Assembly: GCF_026625825.1 (NCBI RefSeq)
Contig: NZ_CP113065.1
Span: 3,203,501-3,267,500 of the forward strand
Direction of reading: 5' to 3'
Source of the DNA: Pseudoxanthomonas sp. SL93
Lineage (GTDB): Bacteria > Pseudomonadota > Gammaproteobacteria > Xanthomonadales > Xanthomonadaceae
Length of the DNA stretch: 64,000 bases
Part shown: positions 24,940-34,060 of the stretch, one piece after another
Layout: the number at the start of each line of letters is the position of its first letter
How positions within the stretch are numbered: the stretch's first letter is position 1
Position numbers and translations under genes: made by a program
The notes under the pieces: model-generated
The model's database searches: none
What the model was told of the DNA's origin: nothing
The model's input: the letters and a program-made list of their open reading frames with translations, nothing else

Positions 24940-25335
24940 ATGCCCGCCAGGCGACCCGCGAAAGCCGTGCCCGATGTCGATGCCTTCATCGCAGCGCTCG
25001 ATCATCCGCTCGTGCCGGTGGTGGTGGCGCTGCGCCAGGCCATCCTCGGCGCGGATGCCTCCATCGGTGAGGCGGTGAAGTGGAATGCCCCCAGCTTCCA
25101 TACCACCGGGCATTTCGCGACCATGCACCTGCGCAATCCCGCCGCGGTGCAGTTGATCCTGCACCTGGGCGCGAAGAAGCGCCCGCTGCCGAAGCCGCGC
25201 ATCGACGATCCCGGGCACCTGCTCACCTGGCTGGGCGAGGACAGGGCCACGGTGAGTTTCACGTCGCTGCAGGCGCTGGAGGAGCGGCGCGATGCACTGC
25301 AGGCCATCATCCATCAATGGATCACGCATGTCTGA
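24940..25335 (+). CDS. DUF1801 (YdhG-like) protein
   Basis: 131 residues of the DUF1801 family: VDAFIAALDHPLVPVVVALRQAIL, then GEAVKWNAPSFHTTGHFATM with the signature WNAPSF, then ILHLGAKKRPLPKPRIDDPGHLLTWLGEDRATVSF. Cytosolic; the family has an iron-sulfur-chaperone-like fold similar to YdhG/YdeI, and its function is unsettled. GGAGG is placed 6 nt before the ATG. It is followed at 25471 by the hydrolase gene on the same strand. Confidence 0.8.
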   Translation: MPARRPAKAVPDVDAFIAALDHPLVPVVVALRQAILGADASIGEAVKWNAPSFHTTGHFATMHLRNPAAVQLILHLGAKKRPLPKPRIDDPGHLLTWLGEDRATVSFTSLQALEERRDALQAIIHQWITHV

Positions 25336-25470
25336 CCGGCGCGTGTGCTTCCCGCGCGTACCGCGCGTGGCCTGAACCGTGACGTCGATGTTGCCGACCA
25401 CGACGACAGGCACAGGTCTGCGGCCAGGGCGACACTGAAAATCGCAGGCATCCCCGCACGGAAATCGCCG

Positions 25471-26586
25471 ATGAAAGCGCCACTCTTCGCTTTTGCCCTG
25501 CTGCTCCTGATCCCGCCCCGCGCGCAGGCACAGGACGCATGCCCGGACCGCTCCAGCTACGCACCCGCCCGCGAGATCATCCAGGACCTGGGGCGCATCG
25601 TCAGCCCGGACGGCGTGCAGGAAGCGTATGCCACGCGCATCGGCGGAATCGACCAGTGGATCAACGTGCGCGGACAGGATCGCGCGAATCCGATGGTGCT
25701 TTTCATCCATGGCGGCCCGGCATCGCCCATCACGCCGAGCCAATGGCAGTTCCAGCGGCCGCTTGAGGAATACTTCACCATCGTCAACTACGATCAGCGC
25801 GGTGCCGGCAAGACCTACGGCAGCGTGCCGCCGGACCGCATTGCCGACACCCTGCACGTCCAGCAGTACGTGGACGATGCCATCGAGATCGCCGAGCACC
25901 TGCGCACGCGTTATGGCAAGCGGAAACTGGTGCTGATGGGGCACAGCTGGGGCACGGTGGTAGGCATGCACGCGGCACTGAAGCGGCCGGACCTGTTCCA
26001 TGCCTATGTCGGCATCGGCCAGGTGATCAGCACGCGCGAGAACGAACGCCTCAGTTTCGAATACGGACTGCGGACGGCACGCGAACGCGGCAACCAGCAG
26101 GCGATCCGCGAGATGGAGGCGATCGCGCCGTATCCCGGCGATACGCCGATCACGCGCGAACGCATCATCGTCGCGCGCAAATGGCCGCAGTTCTACGGCG
26201 GACTGACCGCCTACCGCGAAACGTCGGATTACTTCTACCGTGCGGCACGGCTGTCACCCGAGTACGACGACCGCGACCGCTGCGCGATCAACGCCGGCAG
26301 CGTGTTCACGCTCGGGAAGCTGCTGGACGAATTCCTGCAGGTGGATTTCACCGGGGTGAAGGAATTTCCGATACCGGTGGTCATGTTCATGGGACGCCAC
26401 GACTACACGACGCCGTCCCAGCCTACCGCGCAGTGGATCGACGCAGTGAAGGCGCCGTACAAGCGCGGCGTCTGGTTCGAGCATTCCGCGCACATGATGC
26501 CGTGGGAAGAGCCCGGCAAGACGCTGGTCAGCCTGCTTGAGCACGTGCGACCGCTGGCCAGCGAAAACGCGGGCCCGTCCCGCTGA
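25471..26586 (+). CDS. Exported alpha/beta hydrolase, proline-iminopeptidase-like
   Basis: 371 residues with a signal peptide (MKAPLFAFALLLLIPPRAQA). The hydrolase fold shows the oxyanion HGGP motif (FIHGGPASP), the DQRGAGKT motif typical of proline iminopeptidases, the nucleophile elbow GHSWGT and the acid/His region MGRHDYTTPS ... EHSAHMMPWEEP. Probably periplasmic and acting on small peptides, amides or esters; the substrate cannot be read from the sequence. Confidence 0.82.
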   Translation: MKAPLFAFALLLLIPPRAQAQDACPDRSSYAPAREIIQDLGRIVSPDGVQEAYATRIGGIDQWINVRGQDRANPMVLFIHGGPASPITPSQWQFQRPLEEYFTIVNYDQRGAGKTYGSVPPDRIADTLHVQQYVDDAIEIAEHLRTRYGKRKLVLMGHSWGTVVGMHAALKRPDLFHAYVGIGQVISTRENERLSFEYGLRTARERGNQQAIREMEAIAPYPGDTPITRERIIVARKWPQFYGGLTAYRETSDYFYRAARLSPEYDDRDRCAINAGSVFTLGKLLDEFLQVDFTGVKEFPIPVVMFMGRHDYTTPSQPTAQWIDAVKAPYKRGVWFEHSAHMMPWEEPGKTLVSLLEHVRPLASENAGPSR

Positions 26587-26599
26587 CGCCGGGCACGCG

Positions 26600-29281
26600 T
26601 CAGCGCACCACGGCCAGCCGGCGCGGCGGTTCGGGGCGCTGGAACACCACGCGCTCCGGCCGGTGCAGCGCGAAGCCCTGGCCGTAGTCGACGCCCAGTG
26701 AACGCAGGGCGTCGGACAGGTGCTGGCTGCTGACCCATTCGGCCACCACTTTCAGGCCACGCTGGTGGCCGATCTGGGCGATGGCGCTGACGATGGTGCG
26801 GCTCATCGGATCGGTTTCCAGGTCGCGGATGAAGCTGCCGTCGATCTTGATCATGTCCACCGGAAGATTCTTCAGATAGCCAAACGACGACATGCCGGCG
26901 CCGAAGTCGTCCAGCGCGATCAGGCAGCCCGCGCGGCGCAGGCGCTCGATCACGTGCACCACCTTCAGCAGGTTGCGCACGGCGACGGTTTCGGTGATCT
27001 CGAAGCACAGCTTGTGCGCGGGCACCGCGTACTCGGTGATGCGCGCCAGGATGAAATCCGCGAGCCCTTCGTCCTCGATGCTGGCGCCGGACAGGTTGAT
27101 GGCGCACGTGCCAAGTTTCTGCCCGGTGTCGTGCAGGCGCGAGAAATGCGCCAGCGCGGTGCGGATCACCCAGCGGTCGATCGCCGGCATCAGGCCATAG
27201 CGTTCGGCGGCGGGCAGGAAGGCGCCCGGCAGCACGATGCCGCCGTCCTCGTCGCGCAGGCGCAGCAGCAGTTCCACGCTCGGTGCGGCGTCGCCGCCGT
27301 CCAGCGGCACGATTTCCTGGTAGTCCAGCAGCAGGCGGTCCTGTTCCACCGCCCAGCGCAGCCGGCTGGCCCATTCCATCTCGCCGTGGCGGCGCGTGGT
27401 CTCGTTGTCCTCGCGGTAGACGTGCACGCGGTTGCGCCCGTTCTCCTTGGCCAGGTAGCAGGCGGTGTCCGCCCAGGCCAGCAGGTCCTTCAGCGTGGGG
27501 CCGTTCTGGTCCACCACCACCACGCCGATGCTGGCGCTGACGGTGTAGGTACGGTCCTGCCAGACGAACATCAGGCTCTCGATGCACTCGCGCAGGCGTT
27601 CGGCCAGCGCGCGCGCGCCTTCGGCATCCACGTGGAAGGCCATCAGGCCGAACTCGTCGCCGCCCAGCCGCGCCAGCACGTCGCCGCCGCGCAGTTGCTG
27701 GCGCATCGCCAGCGCGAGTTGCGCGAGCAGCTGGTCGCCGGCCATGTGGCCGGAGATGTCGTTGATCAGCTTGAACTGGTCAAGGTCGATGTACAGCAGC
27801 GCGCACGCTTCCGGGTCCGGCCGCGCCTTGCGCTCGGTCAGCGCCTGCTCGATGCGCCGCTCGAACTCGCGGCGGTTGCACAGTTCGGTCAGCGCGTCAT
27901 GCGTGGCCTGGTAGCTGAGGCGTTCGGTCAGTTCGCGCTGTTCGGAGATATCGGTGGCCACCATCAGCAGGTGGGCGTCGCCCTCCATGTCGACCTGCGC
28001 GATGGACGCGTTGGCCCAGAACGCATCGCCGATGGGGCTGAGCAGCACGGCTTCCAGGTTGCCCCAGTCGTTGCCCACCGTGGCCGGGTCGCTGGCGCGG
28101 TGCTGCAGCAGCGGGTCGGAGAACAAAGCGGCCAGCGGCAGCCCGGTCGGGTCGCCCAGGCGCAGGCGCGCGGCCTGGTTGGCGTACACGATGCGCCCGT
28201 CGCGCGCGCTGGCCAGCAGCACCAGCGCCGGCAGCAGTTCGTTCAAGGTACGGAAGCGCATTTCGCTTTCGCGGAAGCGGGTGCTCATCTGCTGGCCCAG
28301 TGCCAGCGCCCGGCGCCGCGTGCTGGTCAGCGACCACGCCAGCGCGGACAGCAGCAGGCTGATGATCAGGCCGCCGGTGAGCACGGCTTCCAGTCGGCCC
28401 AGATCCAGGGGCATCGGGCGCGGCTGAAGTTCCATCCGCCACTGGCGCCCGCCGAACGCCAGCACGCGCGTCTGCATGCGCGCGTCGGTAGCGACCGGGG
28501 TGCCCGAATCGTAGAACGGCACGGAGGTGGTGGCGCCGGCGTCGTACAGGCGTACACGGAAGCCGTCCAGCACGGGGCCGGCAAGGGCGGTTTCCACCAG
28601 GGGCTGGAGGCGCATGCCGATGGCCAGCGCGCCGATCTCGCGCGCGCGCCGCTGGTTGGACGTGGTCGGGGTGGGCCCGCGGGAATACACCGGCAGGCGC
28701 AGGGTGATGCCCAGCGGGTTCTGGCCTTCGGGCGTGGTCTGGCGCAGCGCGAACGGCGCGGACATCACCACCGTGTCGGTGTCGCGCGCCTGCAGCAGCG
28801 CCGCGAGGTTCGCCCTCTGCGACACCATGTCGAACCCGATCAGCGCGGTGTTGGCGCGGTAGGGCGTGACGAACTCGTAGCGGTACGACACCTGGTCCGC
28901 CAGCGGCTGGCCGGCGGGCGCGCGGCGGGCGAAGGCCACCGAGGTATAGGCGCGCTCCGGAAGCGGGCTGCGCAGGTTAGCGTGGTACTGGGCGAACGTC
29001 GCCTGGTCCATTGCATCGTTGGACAGGAACACGGTCTGCATCGCCCGCAGCAGCGAGGCCGCCTGTTCCAGTGGCACGCGCAGGCGCGCGGCACCGGTGT
29101 TGGCGAGCACTTGCTGGGCGTGGTGCGCCCGTTCGTTCAGGTCGCGCCATTCGCGGTGCGCGACCCAGCCGGTGAACACCAGGCCGCCCACCAACACGGC
29201 CACCGCCCACGCCATGGGCGGCAGGCCCGGTCGTCGGGGCGGTTGGTCCGGCAGCGGCGCGGGGCCGGCCGCCGGAGGCAT
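26600..29281 (-). CDS. CHASE-like / PAS / GGDEF / EAL cyclic-di-GMP protein
   Basis: An 893-residue inner-membrane enzyme. TM1 (about 24-42), periplasmic CHASE-like sensor (about 55-295), TM2 (about 300-320), PAS (about 340-450), GGDEF domain (about 455-620) with intact GGDEF at 540-544 and an RxxD inhibitory site (R531-D534), and an EAL domain (about 640-885). The EAL signature reads ELL (670-672), but Glu is kept, and N729, E761, D791, D792, K812, E848 and Q868 are all present, so both cyclase and phosphodiesterase activity are possible. The start at 29281 follows family practice; a longer frame begins in Pro/Arg-rich sequence. Monocistronic. Confidence 0.9.
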   Translation of the reverse strand: MPPAAGPAPLPDQPPRRPGLPPMAWAVAVLVGGLVFTGWVAHREWRDLNERAHHAQQVLANTGAARLRVPLEQAASLLRAMQTVFLSNDAMDQATFAQYHANLRSPLPERAYTSVAFARRAPAGQPLADQVSYRYEFVTPYRANTALIGFDMVSQRANLAALLQARDTDTVVMSAPFALRQTTPEGQNPLGITLRLPVYSRGPTPTTSNQRRAREIGALAIGMRLQPLVETALAGPVLDGFRVRLYDAGATTSVPFYDSGTPVATDARMQTRVLAFGGRQWRMELQPRPMPLDLGRLEAVLTGGLIISLLLSALAWSLTSTRRRALALGQQMSTRFRESEMRFRTLNELLPALVLLASARDGRIVYANQAARLRLGDPTGLPLAALFSDPLLQHRASDPATVGNDWGNLEAVLLSPIGDAFWANASIAQVDMEGDAHLLMVATDISEQRELTERLSYQATHDALTELCNRREFERRIEQALTERKARPDPEACALLYIDLDQFKLINDISGHMAGDQLLAQLALAMRQQLRGGDVLARLGGDEFGLMAFHVDAEGARALAERLRECIESLMFVWQDRTYTVSASIGVVVVDQNGPTLKDLLAWADTACYLAKENGRNRVHVYREDNETTRRHGEMEWASRLRWAVEQDRLLLDYQEIVPLDGGDAAPSVELLLRLRDEDGGIVLPGAFLPAAERYGLMPAIDRWVIRTALAHFSRLHDTGQKLGTCAINLSGASIEDEGLADFILARITEYAVPAHKLCFEITETVAVRNLLKVVHVIERLRRAGCLIALDDFGAGMSSFGYLKNLPVDMIKIDGSFIRDLETDPMSRTIVSAIAQIGHQRGLKVVAEWVSSQHLSDALRSLGVDYGQGFALHRPERVVFQRPEPPRRLAVVR

Positions 29282-29518
29282 GGAATGTGCTGCGTCCACC
29301 TGCTTTGCCTGGTGTCCTTGGGTACGGGTGGTGTCGGTCCCCTCCCGGAAGGAAGGGGGCGTCCCATGGCTCCTGCATGGTTCATGCCAAGGGAGCGGCC
29401 ATGTACGAGCCCGAGGCAAGGCCCTTGGCCGGAGGCGCAGGAGGTGACCGGCGGACCAGGCGGGCCTTGAGTGTCACTATCGGCCCGGCTGCGTCGTTCT
29501 TGACGCGTGGCCGGGCCA

Positions 29519-30343
29519 TCACGCCAGCGGCAGGATCCGTTCGCGCGATGCCGTGCGGCGGCGACGCGGGGCTACATCGCTTGAGGCATGTTGACGCTCC
29601 AGCGAACGCAGGGCCTTCTGCAGCAGCGCCAGGTCCTGCAGTGCGCCCAGCTGGTCCACCAGGGCGGAAATCTCCTTGCCGGGGGCGGGCAGGTGGCGCA
29701 TGGCGTGGGCATCCAGGCGTACCTCGAGCTTCCTCATGGCGTGGAACTGCATGCGCAGGCGGCGCGAGCGTCGCCGCCAGTCGTGCAGGTCGTCCACCCG
29801 CCCACTGGCCAGCGCGACCTGCTGCGCGCGTTGTTGGCGCTGCGCGGATTTCTCCAGCGCATGGCGAAGGCAGCCGCCATGCACCTGGTGCCACGGCAAC
29901 TGCTGCAACTGCTCGGCATGGCGATGCGCCTGTGCCTGGCGGCGCGCGAACCCGGGATCTTTCTGCAGCGTGTCGTGCAGCAGGGACGCGTGGCGTTGCG
30001 CCAGTGCGTCGCGGATGCGTTGCCAGGCCTCGACTTCGTCCGTGTCGTCGCTTTCGTCCGCCATCAGGGCCGCGGTTTCCACCACCACCTGGGCGTCGCG
30101 CAGGGCGGACAGGCCCTTGGCCAGTGCACGCAATGCTCGATCCAGGGGACGGACCTCCTTGCCGCGCGCGTCGTGCCCCAGCGCCAACAGCGAGCGCAGC
30201 CGACGCACCGCCTTGCGCGCTTCGTGCACGCCGCGCGGATCCCGCGGTGCCTGCACCAGCGACGCCGCGAGCACGGCGGCGTCCTCGGCAGCGAGGGCTG
30301 CCATCCGTTCGCCCAAGGGGGAAGCAGCGGTGCGACGAGGCAT
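29519..30343 (-). CDS. CHAD-domain protein
   Basis: 274 residues, almost entirely a CHAD domain (conserved histidine alpha-helical domain): VHEARKAVRRLRSLLAL at the N-terminus, then LRDAQVV, many basic residues and His on long helices, and a second repeat (VDDLHDWRRRSRRLRMQFHAM). Family members bind inorganic polyphosphate. No polyphosphate kinase or CYTH gene lies nearby. Two starts are possible (30343 and 30352); 30343 is chosen on weak grounds. Confidence 0.85.
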   Translation of the reverse strand: MPRRTAASPLGERMAALAAEDAAVLAASLVQAPRDPRGVHEARKAVRRLRSLLALGHDARGKEVRPLDRALRALAKGLSALRDAQVVVETAALMADESDDTDEVEAWQRIRDALAQRHASLLHDTLQKDPGFARRQAQAHRHAEQLQQLPWHQVHGGCLRHALEKSAQRQQRAQQVALASGRVDDLHDWRRRSRRLRMQFHAMRKLEVRLDAHAMRHLPAPGKEISALVDQLGALQDLALLQKALRSLERQHASSDVAPRRRRTASRERILPLA

Positions 30344-30443
30344 CGGAGGCATCCGGGGTGCGGGCGGCCAGTCTAATGCCCGGTGGCCACGGGGCGCGGT
30401 CAACCCGCGCTTAACGCCTGCCGTTCGTCGGAGGTGGCGGCAC

Positions 30444-30482
30444 TTGGACGCGGGCATGATAAATTGTATAAATCATTTATAC
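30444..30482 (+). promoter_or_regulatory. Sigma-70-type promoter with -10 inside a perfect palindrome
   Basis: A TTGGAC (30444-30449), 17-bp spacer, TATAAA (30467-30472) arrangement. The -10 lies within a perfect 17-bp palindrome, gtataaat-c-atttatac (30466-30482). A protein bound to the palindrome would block the promoter. The next gene (30500) encodes a small RHH-like protein, so negative autoregulation is likely. The A/T-rich stretch stands out from the about 70% GC surroundings. Confidence 0.75.
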
Positions 30483-30499
30483 GATTCAAGACCGCGCCG

Positions 30500-30775
30500 A
30501 TGCCCAAGCCCCCCAAGTCCACGGCCGATGCGGCCAGCACCGCCGGCAAGGCGGGCAAGCCGGAGAAGCCGGTGCGCGACAGCTTCACCATGCCGGCCGC
30601 GGATTTCGCGCTGGTGGCGGTGCTGAAGGGGCGTGCGCTGGAAGCCCGGCGGCCCGCCAAGAAAAGCGAACTGCTACGTGCCGGCCTGCATGCCCTGCAT
30701 GGCCTGTCGCCCGCGGCGCTTGCGAAGGCCCTGGATGCTCTGGCGCCGGTCAAGGCCGGCCGCCCGAAGAAGTAA
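30500..30775 (+). CDS. Small ribbon-helix-helix-like DNA-binding protein
   Basis: 91 residues: a basic, Ala/Lys-rich N-terminal tail (1-27), then a strand-like RDSFTMPAADFALVAVLKGRA, a helix with AKKSELLRAGLHALHGL and a C-terminal basic GRPKK. The KKSELLRAGL pattern is typical of the second helix region of RHH proteins. The promoter carries a perfect palindrome at its -10 (30466-30482). The start at 30500 follows 20 nt of leader from the predicted TSS. Alternatives: a nucleoid-associated or plasmid-type partner protein. Confidence 0.6.
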   Translation: MPKPPKSTADAASTAGKAGKPEKPVRDSFTMPAADFALVAVLKGRALEARRPAKKSELLRAGLHALHGLSPAALAKALDALAPVKAGRPKK

Positions 30776-30888
30776 TAAGCACGCGCACGCCCTGCGTGCG
30801 TTGCCGGTGACCGCCGGCCCTGTTTTCGTCTGCCGCGCGCGTCGGTTCGCGTGGCCTGTGGTGTTGTCGCTGCTGCCGGATCCTGTCG

Positions 30889-31884
30889 ATGAATGTTCCC
30901 GCTTTCCTTCGCCGCCGTCGCTGGCTGGCCTTGTCGTCCCTGCTGTTGCTGGCCCCGGTGCTGGTGGCGTCTTCGCGCGTGCCGGATGCGCCGATGGCGG
31001 TCGTCGAACGGCATGCGGGCTACGACGTGCGCGACCTCGACTGGCAGGACGGTGCGCGCGGCCGTGCGGTGCCGGTGAAGCTGTTCATGCCGACCGGCGC
31101 CCACCGCGGCAAGGTACCGCTGGTGGTCTTCTCGCATGGCATCGGCAGTGCGCGTGATGGCTACACCTACCTGGGCCATTACTGGGCGCGGCACGGCGTT
31201 GCCAGCCTGCACGTGCAGCACGTGGGCAGCGACCGCGCGCTGTGGCGCGGCAATCCGCTGCAGCTGGTGTCGCGCTTCCAGCGTGCCGCCGGGGAGGCGG
31301 AAGCCATCGCCCGCGTCGGCGACCAGCGTTTCGCCCTGGACCAGGTGCTGCAAGGCGAGTGGGGCGCGCACATCGACCGCGCGCGCATCGTCGCCGCCGG
31401 CCATTCGTATGGCGCCAACACCACGCTGATGTCCGCCGGCGCGCGCGTGGTGCGCCATGGCAGGCCCATCTGGCTGCGTGATCCGCGCATCAGCGCCGCG
31501 ATCGTCATCTCCGCGCCGCCGTTCTACGGCGACGAGGATTTCCGTCCGATCCTGCGCGGCATCACCATCCCCACGCTGCATGTGACCACCGCCGACGACA
31601 TCATCCGCATCCCGGGCTTCGGCTCCGGCGTGGACGACCGCTTGAAAGTGTTCGACGCCGTCGGCGGCGCGCGCAAGGTACTGGCCGTCTACAAGCACGG
31701 CACCCACAACGTGTTCACCGATCACCGCTACTTCGATTCACGCGCCGTCAGCGAGCAGGTCAAGCAGGCGACCGAGGAACTGTCACTTGCTTTCATCGAT
31801 ACGGCGTATGGCGCCAACCCGCAGGAAATGCGCGACTGGAGCACGCGCCACCATGATCTGGTGGCCCGCTACGTGGCGCCGTGA
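30889..31884 (+). CDS. Exported alpha/beta hydrolase (PAF-acetylhydrolase-like)
   Basis: 331 residues: a basic N-terminus with a hydrophobic segment (LALSSLLLLAPVLVASS) acting as signal or anchor; then FSHGIGSARDGYTYLG (oxyanion hole), GHSYGANTTL with the nucleophile Ser, and KHGTHNVFTDHRYFDS with the likely catalytic His. The general layout is that of dienelactone-hydrolase / platelet-activating-factor acetylhydrolase-like esterases. Substrate unknown. Convergent with the VOC gene. Confidence 0.75.
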   Translation: MNVPAFLRRRRWLALSSLLLLAPVLVASSRVPDAPMAVVERHAGYDVRDLDWQDGARGRAVPVKLFMPTGAHRGKVPLVVFSHGIGSARDGYTYLGHYWARHGVASLHVQHVGSDRALWRGNPLQLVSRFQRAAGEAEAIARVGDQRFALDQVLQGEWGAHIDRARIVAAGHSYGANTTLMSAGARVVRHGRPIWLRDPRISAAIVISAPPFYGDEDFRPILRGITIPTLHVTTADDIIRIPGFGSGVDDRLKVFDAVGGARKVLAVYKHGTHNVFTDHRYFDSRAVSEQVKQATEELSLAFIDTAYGANPQEMRDWSTRHHDLVARYVAP

Positions 31885-31885
31885 A

Positions 31886-32236
31886 TCAGGCGTCCGTCCA
31901 GACGGCCAGTTCGTAGCCGTCGGGATCGGCGAACTGGAAGCGCCGGCCACCGGGGAAGGCGAAGATCGGCCGGGTGACGCGGGCGCCCGCGGCTTCCACC
32001 TTCGCCAGGCTGTCTTCCAGCGCCGTCGAATACAGCACGACCAGCGCGCCACCCGGCTGTGGCGTGCCATGGGTGAAGCCGCCGGTCAGCCGCCCATCGC
32101 GGAACTCGCAGTAATCCGGCCCGTAGTCCTGGAAGGTCCAGCCGAAGGCGCCGCCGTAGAACGCCTTCGAAGCGGCGATGGAGGCGACGGTGAACTCGAG
32201 GTAGTCGATGCGGTGGTGGTGTTCGGCAGCGCTCAT
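31886..32236 (-). CDS. VOC (glyoxalase/bleomycin resistance fold) protein
   Basis: A 116-residue single VOC domain made of two beta-alpha-beta-beta-beta units: IDYLEFTVASIAASKAFYGGAFGW, then FPGGRRFQFADPDGYELAVW with the typical DPDGY. It probably acts as a small metal-dependent lyase, dioxygenase-like or binding protein; the substrate is not readable. It begins 70 bp after the AraC-family gene on the same strand, and may be its partner or target. Confidence 0.85.
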   Translation of the reverse strand: MSAAEHHHRIDYLEFTVASIAASKAFYGGAFGWTFQDYGPDYCEFRDGRLTGGFTHGTPQPGGALVVLYSTALEDSLAKVEAAGARVTRPIFAFPGGRRFQFADPDGYELAVWTDA

Positions 32237-32306
32237 GGCAGGGGTCCGTGGAAGAGGTCGCCAGTCTGCGACCATCCGGCGGCCTTGTCTTGGCGAAATC
32301 GGACAG

Positions 32307-33017
32307 TCAGGCCGCGACCTGCGCTACCAGTGCGGTCGGCGTCAGGCCGGTGAGTCGCCGCGTGTCGCCTGCAAGCTGGGCGGCGTCGTAGTAGCCGGCG
32401 TCCAGCGCGGCGTCCAGCAGCGACGCGTGCACGCGCTGCAGGTCCAGGAAGCGCTGCAGCCGCAGGATCCGCGCCAGGCGCTTCGGCCCGTAGCCGAAGG
32501 CGTCGTCGCACTGGCGCAGCAGCGTCCGTTCGGTCAGGCCCAGGTCGGCGGCGAGGTGGGTGATCGATGGGGGGCGCGCCGCCGATAGCCGCGCATGCAC
32601 CTGCACCATCGCATCGCTGCCGCGCGTTGCTTCCGACAGCACTTGCTGGGCCAGCCAAGCCATCGCGCCGTCGCCCTGGTCCGCCATCCGGTCCGCCAAT
32701 CGCGCCAGGCGCGGAATCCCGAGGTCGTGCAGGGCCACGCGCTGGTCGGCGAGCACATGCAGCGGCATGTCCAGCCAGCAGGTGGCGACTGCGGGCGCGA
32801 AGCGCAATCCCTGCAGCCGGCTACGCGGTGCGAGTCGGGCGTACTGGGCGCGTGTGTCCGGCCCTGCGATGCTCAACACCCTGCCGTCCCACAACAGATC
32901 GACGCAGGCATCCGGCAGCACGAGTGCGGGCGTCGCCTGCGTGCCTTGCACGTAGTCCCAGTGGCACAGCAGCGGCCAGCCGGGCGCGAGATCGTGTTGT
33001 CGGTAGCGGCCGCTCAT
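32307..33017 (-). CDS. AraC-family transcriptional regulator
   Basis: 236 residues: N-terminal DUF6597-like sensor (about 1-120, with LPDACVDLLWDG and IAGPDTRAQY) and a C-terminal AraC-type HTH (about 140-235) containing LAADLGLTERTLLRQCDDAFGYGPKRLARILRL-type helices and DAALDAGYYDAAQLAGDTRRLTG. Probably activates a nearby gene; the VOC gene just downstream is the best candidate. The start MSGRYRQH (33017) was chosen over a longer frame with a Pro-rich leader. LysR follows on the other side, with 10 bp between. Confidence 0.85.
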   Translation of the reverse strand: MSGRYRQHDLAPGWPLLCHWDYVQGTQATPALVLPDACVDLLWDGRVLSIAGPDTRAQYARLAPRSRLQGLRFAPAVATCWLDMPLHVLADQRVALHDLGIPRLARLADRMADQGDGAMAWLAQQVLSEATRGSDAMVQVHARLSAARPPSITHLAADLGLTERTLLRQCDDAFGYGPKRLARILRLQRFLDLQRVHASLLDAALDAGYYDAAQLAGDTRRLTGLTPTALVAQVAA

Positions 33018-33027
33018 CGGGGGAGGC

Positions 33028-33996
33028 CTAGCGTTCGGAATGTCCGCTCTCATCGTAATCGCGCCGCTCGAACAGATGCGGCTGGATCAGCTCGATGAAA
33101 TCGCGTGCCTGCGGTGACAGGTACTTGCCCTTGCGAACGACCACGCCGTAGCTTCGCGCCGGGAACCACTGCGCCAGCGAACGCGCGGTCAGCCGGTCGC
33201 GGTCGGCGTCGGTCAGGCAGATCGAGCTGACGATGGAGATGCCCATGCCCATGGCCACGTACTGCTTGATCACTTCCCAGCCCCCCACTTCCAGCGCCAC
33301 CGTGTACGGCACGCGGTTCTGCTGGAACACCAGGTCGACCAGACGGTAGGTGATCAGCCGTTTCGGCGGCAGGATCAGCCCGTAGGGCGACAGGTCCTCG
33401 AGCCGCAGGTCCGCCTTCTTCGCCAGCGGATGGTTGGGCGGGGTGATCAGCAGCGGTTCGAAGCGGTACACCGGGGCATAGCTCAGGTCGGCCGGGACAT
33501 CCAGCACCGAGCCGATCGCCAGGTCCACCGCATCCGAGCGCAGCAGGTCGGTACCGTCGGCAGTGACCGCGTTGTGCAGGGTCAGGCGCACTTCCGGGTG
33601 CTGGCGACGGAAGTTCTCCACGATCTTGGGCAGCAGGTACAGGATGGTGGAACTGTTGGCGGCGATGTTGAGTTCGCCCACGTCCAGGCCGCTGACCTTC
33701 TGTCGGAAGACCGCATCCAGCCCGTCGATCCCCTCGACCAGCGGTTGCGCCAGCTCATAGAGGACCTGGCCTTCCGGGCTGGGCGCCAGCCGGCGGCCGA
33801 TGCGCTCGAACAGGGTGACGCCCAGCTCCCGCTCGAGTGCCTGCAGCTGCAGGGTGATGGCCGGCTGGCTGACGAACAGGGCCTCGGCCGCCCGCGACAC
33901 CGACCCCAGCCGCACCGTCTGGCAGAACGCCCGCAAGGGCTTGAGCCGGTCGGATTTGTAGGGAAATCGCGGGGTTGGGATACTCGCGTCGGACAT
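33028..33996 (-). CDS. LysR-family regulator next to the glyoxylate genes
   Basis: 322 residues: winged HTH (about 15-75, with SVSRAAEALFVSQPAITLQLQALERELG) and a LysR substrate domain (about 100-310, with LNIAANSSTILYLLPKIVENF and MGMGISIVSS). It is divergent from aceB with a 111-bp spacer that holds two palindromes, so control of aceB/aceA and its own gene is the natural reading. The inducer is not known; a glyoxylate-pathway metabolite is a guess. The 10-bp spacer to the AraC gene suggests read-through between them. Confidence 0.88.
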   Translation of the reverse strand: MSDASIPTPRFPYKSDRLKPLRAFCQTVRLGSVSRAAEALFVSQPAITLQLQALERELGVTLFERIGRRLAPSPEGQVLYELAQPLVEGIDGLDAVFRQKVSGLDVGELNIAANSSTILYLLPKIVENFRRQHPEVRLTLHNAVTADGTDLLRSDAVDLAIGSVLDVPADLSYAPVYRFEPLLITPPNHPLAKKADLRLEDLSPYGLILPPKRLITYRLVDLVFQQNRVPYTVALEVGGWEVIKQYVAMGMGISIVSSICLTDADRDRLTARSLAQWFPARSYGVVVRKGKYLSPQARDFIELIQPHLFERRDYDESGHSER

Positions 33997-34009
33997 TTTT
34001 CCATCAACT

Positions 34010-34060
34010 ATAAGCAGAACTTATTTAATGCATTGACAAAACTGCTTTGTCAAATATTTG
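34010..34060. promoter_or_regulatory. lysR-aceB divergent promoter with symmetric operator sites
   Basis: Three inverted repeats: ATAAG-cagaa-CTTAT (34010-34024), a T-N11-A-like LysR box; TTGACAAA-actgc-TTTGTCAA (34033-34053); and CAAATATTTG (34051-34060). In the second, TTGACA occurs on each strand at the outer edge and could serve as -35 for both directions: on the plus strand followed after 16 bp by TATTTG (34055-34060), on the minus strand by CATTAA. The A/T-rich block is unusual for this genome. Confidence 0.65.

Noticed and set aside
34033..34053. TTGACAAA...TTTGTCAA as a terminator
   Set aside because: Stem is A/T-rich with no T-run and lies between divergent genes; an operator/-35 role fits better.
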